This document shows, in pieces, positions 58,605-64,000 of a stretch of DNA of 64,000 bases. The notes beneath the pieces are model-generated. The model was not told the origin of the DNA. It saw only the letters and a program-made list of their open reading frames with translations, and searched no databases. Position 1 is the first letter of the stretch. The number at the start of each line of letters is the position of its first letter. The DNA is from DATEDA01 sp963820965 (lineage in GTDB: Bacteria > Pseudomonadota > Gammaproteobacteria > Burkholderiales > SG8-39), in contig CAWGCC010000014.1 of the NCBI GenBank assembly GCA_963820965.1, positions 62,001-126,000 of the forward strand. The letters are read 5' to 3'. The position numbers and the translations under genes were made by a program.

Positions 58605-59537
58605 TCACCCGTCCTCCCCCCCGACCCTGCCCAGCACCAGATACTCCATCAGCGCCTTTTGAGTATGCAGCCGATTCTCGGCTTCGTCCCAGACGACGCT
58701 TTGCGGCCCGTCGATCACCTCGGCCGCGACCTCCTCGCCGCGATGCGCCGGCAGACAATGCATGAAGAGCGCGTCACGCTTCGCGGCGCGCATCATGGTC
58801 TCGTTCACCTGCCACCCGGCGAAGGCCCGCTTGCGCTCCGCGCGTTCGTCGTCGAAGCCCATGCTCGTCCAGACGTCCGTGGTAACGAGGTCGGCCCCGC
58901 GCACCGCGTCCATCGGGTCCGCGAACTCCGCGTAGTTGCCGGTGCCGCGGAGGCCGGCGCGCGCGGGCTTGACCTCGTAGCCGGGCGGCGTCGAGACGTG
59001 CACGTTGAACCCCAGGACTTCGGCCGCCTGCAGCCAGGTGACGCACACGTTGTTCGAGTCGCCGATCCAGGCGACCGTCCTCCCCCGAATCGGGCCGCGG
59101 TGCTCGATGAACGTGTAGATGTCGGCGAGGATCTGGCAGGGGTGATAGTCGTCGGTGAGGCCGTTGATCACCGGCACGCGCGAGTGGCGGGCGAAGCGCT
59201 CGACGATCGACTGCTCGAAGGTGCGGATCATCACGATGTCGCACATGCGCGAGATCACCTGGCCGGCGTCCTCGACCGGCTCGCCGCGGCCGAGCTGCGA
59301 GTCGCGCGTGGACAGAAAGATAGCGGCGCCGCCGAGCTGCTGCATCCCCGCCTCGAACGAGAGCCGGGTCCGCGTCGACTGCTTCTCGAAGATCATCACC
59401 AGCGTCCGGTCGACGAGCGGCCAGTACTGCTCGTAGCGCTTGAACTTCGCCTTGATCCAGCGCGTGCGCTCGAAGACATGCTCGAGCTCGTCGCGCGCGA
59501 GATCGTTGAACTGCAGGAAGTGCTTCGGCGGCGCCAC
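58605..59537 (-). CDS. argF: Ornithine carbamoyltransferase
   Basis: About 310 residues from GTG 59537 (APPKHFLQFNDLARDELEHVF). Carbamoyl-phosphate motif KQSTRTRLSFE, HPCQILAD (ornithine side), AWIGDSNNVCVTWLQAA and the HCLPAHRGEEV loop with the catalytic Cys. Makes citrulline for ArgG. The alternative GTG at 59546 adds three residues; AGGTG spacing favours 59537. It sits between argD and argG, all in one orientation with gaps of about 15 bases. Confidence 0.95.
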   Translation of the reverse strand: MAPPKHFLQFNDLARDELEHVFERTRWIKAKFKRYEQYWPLVDRTLVMIFEKQSTRTRLSFEAGMQQLGGAAIFLSTRDSQLGRGEPVEDAGQVISRMCDIVMIRTFEQSIVERFARHSRVPVINGLTDDYHPCQILADIYTFIEHRGPIRGRTVAWIGDSNNVCVTWLQAAEVLGFNVHVSTPPGYEVKPARAGLRGTGNYAEFADPMDAVRGADLVTTDVWTSMGFDDERAERKRAFAGWQVNETMMRAAKRDALFMHCLPAHRGEEVAAEVIDGPQSVVWDEAENRLHTQKALMEYLVLGRVGGEDG

Positions 59538-59551
59538 GGCAGACACCTGCC

Positions 59552-60733
59552 TCAGGCGGGCTTGGCGACGAGCTCGCGGATGAGCGGTGCGAGCCGGTCG
59601 ACGAGCGTGCGCGCGTCGCCGTCCGTGAACACGAGCGGCGGCAGCAGCCGGACGACTCGGTCGGCGGTCACGTTGATGAGGAGCCCGGCGTCGAGCGCGC
59701 GCCGCACGAGCTCGCCGCAAGGCCGGTCGAGCTCGATGCCGATCATGAGACCCATGCCGCGGACGTCGACCACTCCCGGCACGGCGGCGAGCGCGTCGCG
59801 GAATCCCGCGCGGATCCATTCCCCGACGCGGGTCGCGCGCTCGAGCAGTCCTTCGTCCGCTATCGCGCCGAAGGTGGCAAGCGCTGCCGCACACGCGAGC
59901 GGACCGCCGCCGAAGGTCGAGCCATGGGTGCCGGGCTTGAAGACGCCGGTCGCGCGGTGTGCAGCGACACAGGCGCCGAGCGGCACGCCGGAGGCGAGGC
60001 CCTTCGCGAGCGTCATGACGTCAGGAACGACGCCGGCGTGCTGGAACGCGAACCACTTCCCGGTGCGGCCAATCCCGCTCTGCACCTCGTCGATCATGAG
60101 CAGCCAGTTCCGCTCGTCGCAGATCTGTCGCAGGAACCGTACGTACTCGGGATCGGCGACGTTGATGCCGCCTTCGCCCTGCAGCACCTCGACGAGCACC
60201 GCGACGATGTTGCGGTTTGCCTCGGCCGCCTGCCGGATGGCGTGCACGTCGTTGTACGGCACGCGGATGAAGCCTGGTACGAGCGGCTCGAACCCTGCCT
60301 GGGCCTTGCGGCTGCCGGTCGCGGACAGCGTCGCGAGGGTCCGGCCATGCCACGCGTGCTCGAGCACGATGATCCCCGCGCTCTGCACGCCGTTCTGATG
60401 GCCGTAGAGGCGGGCGAGCTTGATGGCGGTCTCGTTGGCCTCGGAGCCAGAGTTGCAGAAGAACGCCTCGTCCATCGCCGCGAGCGCGCAGATCCGGTCG
60501 GCCAGTTCGCTCTGCGCCCGGATCTCGTACAGGTTCGACGTGTGGATGACCCGGGCCGCCTGGTCGGCGATCGCGCGCACGAGCCGCGGATGCCCGTGCC
60601 CGAGACCCGAGACGGCGATTCCCGCCAGCGCGTCCAGATACTTGTTCCCCGCCTCGTCCCATAGCCACGCACCCTCTCCGCGCGTGAACGCGACCGGCAG
60701 CCGCGCGTAGGTCGGCATCACGTGGGAGGGCAT
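59552..60733 (-). CDS. argD: Acetylornithine aminotransferase
   Basis: A 393-residue class-III aminotransferase: LPVAFTRGEGAWLWDEAGNKYLDALAGIAV, FFCNSGSEANETAIKLAR (PLP phosphate), WHGRTLATLSATGS, LLMIDEVQSGIGRTGKWFAFQH and VMTLAKGLASGVPLGA with the Schiff-base Lys. Converts N-acetylglutamate semialdehyde to N-acetylornithine (and may act on succinyl-diaminopimelate). First gene of argD-argF-argG. A hairpin with T-run on this strand lies 27 bases ahead of the start (60760-60780). Confidence 0.95.
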   Translation of the reverse strand: MPSHVMPTYARLPVAFTRGEGAWLWDEAGNKYLDALAGIAVSGLGHGHPRLVRAIADQAARVIHTSNLYEIRAQSELADRICALAAMDEAFFCNSGSEANETAIKLARLYGHQNGVQSAGIIVLEHAWHGRTLATLSATGSRKAQAGFEPLVPGFIRVPYNDVHAIRQAAEANRNIVAVLVEVLQGEGGINVADPEYVRFLRQICDERNWLLMIDEVQSGIGRTGKWFAFQHAGVVPDVMTLAKGLASGVPLGACVAAHRATGVFKPGTHGSTFGGGPLACAAALATFGAIADEGLLERATRVGEWIRAGFRDALAAVPGVVDVRGMGLMIGIELDRPCGELVRRALDAGLLINVTADRVVRLLPPLVFTDGDARTLVDRLAPLIRELVAKPA

Positions 60734-60759
60734 GGCGGTCGCGTCGTCCCTAATGGAAA

Positions 60760-60780
60760 ACGGCGGCCTATAGCCGCCGT
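60760..60780 (-). promoter_or_regulatory. Hairpin with T-run in the argD leader (attenuator-like or relic terminator)
   Basis: Perfect 8-bp arms ACGGCGGC / GCCGCCGT around a five-base centre; on the minus strand the second arm runs into TTTTCC. This has the form of an intrinsic terminator placed directly ahead of argD. It could attenuate argD or be the old terminator of a gene (for example rpsT) lost from this position. Confidence 0.4.
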
Positions 60781-60832
60781 AACCTTCGCGAAGATGTTAG
60801 CACAGGGCCCCGGCGCTTAGAATGCGCGAGCG

Positions 60833-61615
60833 ATGACGCGTCTCGCCGTGTTCAACCAGAAGGGCGGGGTCGGCAAGACGACCACGGCGCTCAACCTCGC
60901 GGCGGCGGTCGCGCGCCGGCATCTCTCGCCGCTCCTGGTGGATCTCGACGCGCAGGCGCACCTCTCGCAGATCCTCGCGCCGGCCGACGGCGCCGCCGAC
61001 AGCGTGTTCGCCCACTACAGCGAGTCGAAGCCGCTCGCGAGCTTGGCGCGGCCGGTGTGCCTCGCCTCGGCGGAGGGCCGCGCGGAGCTGGTTCCAGCGC
61101 ACTCGGAACTGATGAAGGTCGACTCGCTTTTCGGGCGGGGACCCGACATTCTCAACCGGCTGAAGAAGGGGCTGGACGACTATCTGCACACGGCGTCGCC
61201 GCGAGCGGTGTTCATCGACTGCTGCCCGATGCTCGGTGTCCTGTCGCTCTCGGGCGTGTTCGCCGCCGACCGGGTGCTCATCCCCGTCTCGGCGGATTTC
61301 CTCGCGGTGAAGGGAGCGCTTGCGCTCGAGAGCACCCTGAAGGCGCTCGAGCACGTGCTCAAGAAGCGGGTGCAGCGCCGCTACGTGCTCACCCGGTTCG
61401 ACTCGCGCCGCAAGATGGCGCACGAGATCGAGAGCTCGCTGCGGCAGCGGTTCGGCGGGGAACTATGCGAGACCCGGATCGCCGAGAGCGTGGCACTCGC
61501 CGAGAGCCCGTATCACCGCCGGGACATCTTCGCCCATGACGCGAAGAGCCGCGGCGCGCGCGATTACGAGCAGCTGCTGGAAGAGCTGCTGATCGCGGGG
61601 TTTCTGGAAGTCTAG
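60833..61615 (+). CDS. ParA/MinD-family ATPase (orphan)
   Basis: A 260-residue deviant-Walker ATPase: FNQKGGVGKTTTALNLAAAVA at the N-terminus, LLVDLDAQAHLSQIL (Walker A'), FIDCCPMLGVLSLSGVFAADRVLIPV (Walker B with Asp) and VLTRFDSRRKMAHEI. No parB follows; the neighbour is a short conserved gene on the other strand. It may position a cellular structure rather than segregate a chromosome. Start ATG 60833. Confidence 0.9.
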   Translation: MTRLAVFNQKGGVGKTTTALNLAAAVARRHLSPLLVDLDAQAHLSQILAPADGAADSVFAHYSESKPLASLARPVCLASAEGRAELVPAHSELMKVDSLFGRGPDILNRLKKGLDDYLHTASPRAVFIDCCPMLGVLSLSGVFAADRVLIPVSADFLAVKGALALESTLKALEHVLKKRVQRRYVLTRFDSRRKMAHEIESSLRQRFGGELCETRIAESVALAESPYHRRDIFAHDAKSRGARDYEQLLEELLIAGFLEV

Positions 61616-61627
61616 GGAACGAGCGGA

Positions 61628-61849
61628 CTACCTGGTGACGAGCGCCAGGACGTCCTCGAAGCTCAAGGCATCCGACTTCGGCGTGCCGACGAGGCGGCAC
61701 TCGATGACGTGGCAGTGGAGATACATCTGGCGGAGCTTCCGCTCCGCATCGGCCTCGTCGCGGCCGTGGATCGTGAGGTTGTCGACGACCATCCCGGTGC
61801 GGGTCTTGATCCGGAATCCGTACTTGACGGTGCTCAGAGCCGACGCCAT
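61628..61849 (-). CDS. Small conserved protein of unknown function
   Basis: A 73-residue frame with VKYGFRIKTRTGMVVDNLTIHGRDEADAERKLRQMYLHCHVIECRLVG, a plausible single alpha/beta domain without signal peptide or membrane part. The codon bias is normal for the genome. It faces the ParA gene, with 12 bases between stops. I know of no function for proteins of this sort. Confidence 0.65.
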   Translation of the reverse strand: MASALSTVKYGFRIKTRTGMVVDNLTIHGRDEADAERKLRQMYLHCHVIECRLVGTPKSDALSFEDVLALVTR

Positions 61850-61981
61850 ACCCTCTCCCGATCAGGCAGTTAGGGTGGGTATATCAGATTTCCCTCACAT
61901 GGACAACGCAACGGCCTCATTCAGCGCGGGTTTTTGGGGCCCAAGTGAGGAGTTTGCCCAAGAAATAGGCGACCGGCCCCT

Positions 61982-63952
61982 TCAGCGGATTCGCTTGAGC
62001 CCCCGCTCCTCGGCAGGCTGCAGAACCCGGAGGCACGGGATGTAGCCGTCGTGCACGATCCCGTGGAGCTCCATCCGCTTCTGGGACCGGAGCAGTCCGG
62101 CGAGGTAGTCGATGACCTCGCGGGTAACGACCTGACCGGGCACGAGGACCGGGATACCGGGCGGGTAGGGCGTGATCTGGTCGGCGCACACCCGGTCGAC
62201 GAGCGCCTTGTTGATGTTGTCCTTCTCGTCCAGGATCGGCAGCGCCTCTCCGCCGCAGTAGTACGCGTCGCGCGGCAGGAACTCGAGCGCGGTGAACTCC
62301 GGAATGTCCGGGGCCTGATAGAGGCGCCGCGGCGCGCGGCCCTCGCGGGCGATCCGCATCAGGGCGTCGTAGAGGCGGGAAACCTTGCTCCGCGTCGACC
62401 CGATCGTCAGCAGCAGCGACAGCGTGTTGAAGGTCGACTTCTCGACCTGGATGTTGAACCGGGTGAAGAGCTCCCGCTGCAGGTCCTCGACCGTGTAGCC
62501 GCAGGTCGAGATGTCCACCGTGACCTTGGTCGGATCGAGGGTGATGCGGTCGTGCTTCACCTCGTCGGGCAGGAGCTCGTCGAGCTCCAGCACGCGGAAG
62601 ACGCCGGTCGAGTTGATCTGGCTCCGCAGTTCCTGCGCGAGCGCGAGCGTCCGCGAGAGCAGCTTGTAGCCCTCCATCACCATCTGCTTCCGCGCCACGT
62701 CGAGGCTCGCGATCATCGCGTACTGCGGCGACGTCGAGGTGTGCATGTTGAAGTTCTCGCGGAAGAGATGCTCGTTGAAGGCCGGGTCGTTGACGTGGAT
62801 CATGCTCGCCTGCGAGAAGGCGCTCATGACCTTGTGCGTCGACTGGGTCGCATAGTCGGCGCCCGCCTCGATCGCGGTCGGCCGGAAGTCGGGGTGAAAG
62901 CGCGCGAAGCCGTACCATGCCTCGTCGATGATCACGCGGATGTTCTTCGCATGCGCCGCGTCGATGATCGGCTTGAGGTCGTAGCGGAAGCCGTCGTAGG
63001 TGCACGAGGTGAGAATCAGCGCCTCGGCGTCCGGGTGCTCCTCCATCGCCGCGAGGATCGTCTTCTTCGGCACCGGGCCGTAGATCCCGTAGGTGCGGTT
63101 GACAGACGAGTCGAGGTAGACCGGGTGCGCCCCCGAGAGCACGACGCCGTGGTGGACCGACTTGTGGCAGTTGCGGTCGAGCAGCAGCTTCTCGCCAGGC
63201 GCGAGAATGGTCTGGAAGATGACCTTGTTGGCGGTCGAGGTGCCGTTGGTCGCGAAGAACGTCTGGCGCGCTCCGAACGCCTTCGCCGCCATCGCCTGCG
63301 CTTCCGCAATCACGCCCCGTGGCTCCATGAGGGAGTCGAGCGTCGGCACCGATACGGAGAGGTCGGCGTCGAAGATGTGCTCGCCCATGAAGTCGTAAAA
63401 GTCGTTGATCCACGGGCTGCCGCGCAGGGATTCGCCCGACGAGTGGCCGGGCGTGTGCCACGAGTCCTTCGCCATCCAGACGTAGTTCTTGAGCTGGTCG
63501 TAGAACGGCGTGCGCGCGCGCTCCTGGATCTGCGCGTTGAGGATGCGATACATGCCGCGATAGTCGCGCTCCTCGCGGTAGAAATAGCCGTCCACCGATT
63601 CCGCGAACAGCGTGTCGACGACCTCGTCCTCGTGCTCCTGCGCGATCAGGATGTACACGTCGACCTCGGGCCGGAAACGGGTGATCCGCTGCACCAGCTC
63701 GAGCGCCGACATCTGCAGTCTCTTCGAGTTCTTGCCGTTCAGGTTATAGAGCTTGTCGTCGACGACCACCGCCTGGACGTCGCCGTCCTTCTCCAGCGTC
63801 TCGAGCGCTTCGCGCGCGGTGGTGACACCGGTGAAAGTAAGGCCGAGCGGGTTCTCGAGCGAGCGCGCGGCCGCGTTGAGACCCTTCACGAACTCGCGGA
63901 GCACCAGGGGCTCGTCGTTGATGACGAGCACGCGGCTGACCGGCTTCCGCAT
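61982..63952 (-). CDS. Ornithine/lysine/arginine decarboxylase (PLP, class III) with receiver-like wing domain
   Basis: A 656-residue decarboxylase. Residues 1-135 form the flavodoxin/receiver-like wing (VLVINDEPLVLREFV, VVVDDKLYNLNGK). The PLP core has SWHTPGHSSG, FFATNGTSTANKVIF, LLDRNCHKSVHHG, IIDEAWYGFARFHP and the Schiff-base Lys374 in STHKVMSAFSQASMIH. The C-terminal domain ends GIPVLVPGQ and DGYIPCLRVL. Length and motifs match the biosynthetic/acid-stress decarboxylases LdcI, AdiA or SpeC; the substrate cannot be fixed, but the wing domain type and betaproteobacterial context suggest arginine or ornithine. It makes a polyamine precursor. Gene reads leftward from ATG 63952. Confidence 0.92.
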   Translation of the reverse strand: MRKPVSRVLVINDEPLVLREFVKGLNAAARSLENPLGLTFTGVTTAREALETLEKDGDVQAVVVDDKLYNLNGKNSKRLQMSALELVQRITRFRPEVDVYILIAQEHEDEVVDTLFAESVDGYFYREERDYRGMYRILNAQIQERARTPFYDQLKNYVWMAKDSWHTPGHSSGESLRGSPWINDFYDFMGEHIFDADLSVSVPTLDSLMEPRGVIAEAQAMAAKAFGARQTFFATNGTSTANKVIFQTILAPGEKLLLDRNCHKSVHHGVVLSGAHPVYLDSSVNRTYGIYGPVPKKTILAAMEEHPDAEALILTSCTYDGFRYDLKPIIDAAHAKNIRVIIDEAWYGFARFHPDFRPTAIEAGADYATQSTHKVMSAFSQASMIHVNDPAFNEHLFRENFNMHTSTSPQYAMIASLDVARKQMVMEGYKLLSRTLALAQELRSQINSTGVFRVLELDELLPDEVKHDRITLDPTKVTVDISTCGYTVEDLQRELFTRFNIQVEKSTFNTLSLLLTIGSTRSKVSRLYDALMRIAREGRAPRRLYQAPDIPEFTALEFLPRDAYYCGGEALPILDEKDNINKALVDRVCADQITPYPPGIPVLVPGQVVTREVIDYLAGLLRSQKRMELHGIVHDGYIPCLRVLQPAEERGLKRIR

Positions 63953-64000
63953 CGGGCAGGGCGCCTAGGTCCGGCGCGGTGCGGGCGCGGGGAACGGGCG

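Noticed and set aside
1..64000. CRISPR arrays, tRNA and rRNA genes
   Set aside because: No regularly spaced repeats and no tRNA or rRNA signature was noticed on reading; a covariance-model search could still find a tRNA I missed.

Overview
The window looks like chromosome of a high-GC betaproteobacterium, probably Burkholderiales-like and perhaps a draft or metagenome-derived contig. The taxonomic hints are the gene neighbourhoods (apbC near dcd; the GlrK/QseG/GlrR trio; xseB-ispA-dxs-folE2; argD-argF-argG beside a ParA gene and an ornithine/lysine/arginine decarboxylase) and strong G/C third-position bias. No rRNA, tRNA or CRISPR array was recognised. Single-base frame breaks occur in several otherwise conserved genes, so part of the window is either decaying or carries consensus errors.

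Region by region. 1-2.3 kb: end of apbC, a DUF2269 membrane protein, dcd, a broken PaaI-type thioesterase and folA. 2.4-6.9 kb: the glrK-qseG-glrR envelope two-component locus, a small lipoprotein, and then what reads as a complete sigma-54 promoter in front of a small envelope protein: two TGTC-N10-GACA sites, an IHF-like site and a -24/-12 element. 7.0-20.9 kb: housekeeping and metabolic genes (1-Cys peroxiredoxin, thyA, a receiver-Ser/Thr kinase fusion, a sulfurtransferase, an omega-aminotransferase plus carbamoylase pair, isoprenoid genes, folE2, two convergent retropepsin-like proteases, a glutamine amidotransferase).

20.9-30.2 kb and 42.2-56.4 kb together encode most of an aerobic route from urate to central metabolism. 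PuuD oxidises urate. Two HIU-hydrolase paralogues and UraD make allantoin, PuuE opens it to allantoate, and an AllC-type amidohydrolase and a PucG-type aminotransferase take it towards glyoxylate. Gcl, Hyi, GlxR and a MOFRL glycerate kinase convert glyoxylate to 2-phosphoglycerate. A BMP-type binding protein and a complete branched-chain-type ABC transporter are interleaved and probably import a purine or ureide. The gcl operon has a pair of matching operator-like palindromes upstream.

30.2-38.7 kb is an accessory patch. It holds remnants of IS256-like and IS91-like transposases, a lower-GC gene encoding a cyclic-nucleotide-binding domain fused to a Gfo/Idh/MocA-type oxidoreductase, a 5'-truncated GntR regulator, a fossil of a type I restriction HsdR tail, a radical SAM protein, and small toxin-antitoxin-like genes (DUF2442; DUF433 plus DUF5615). 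38.8-42.1 kb has an SMP-30-type lactonase and a PQQ/heme-c alcohol dehydrogenase. 56.6-64 kb returns to housekeeping: a phosphoesterase, argG, argF, argD, a ParA ATPase and a PLP decarboxylase.

The best candidates for something new are the self-contained GlrR/sigma-54 circuit at 6.2-6.8 kb and the cNMP-sensor/oxidoreductase fusion at 32.1-33.7 kb.
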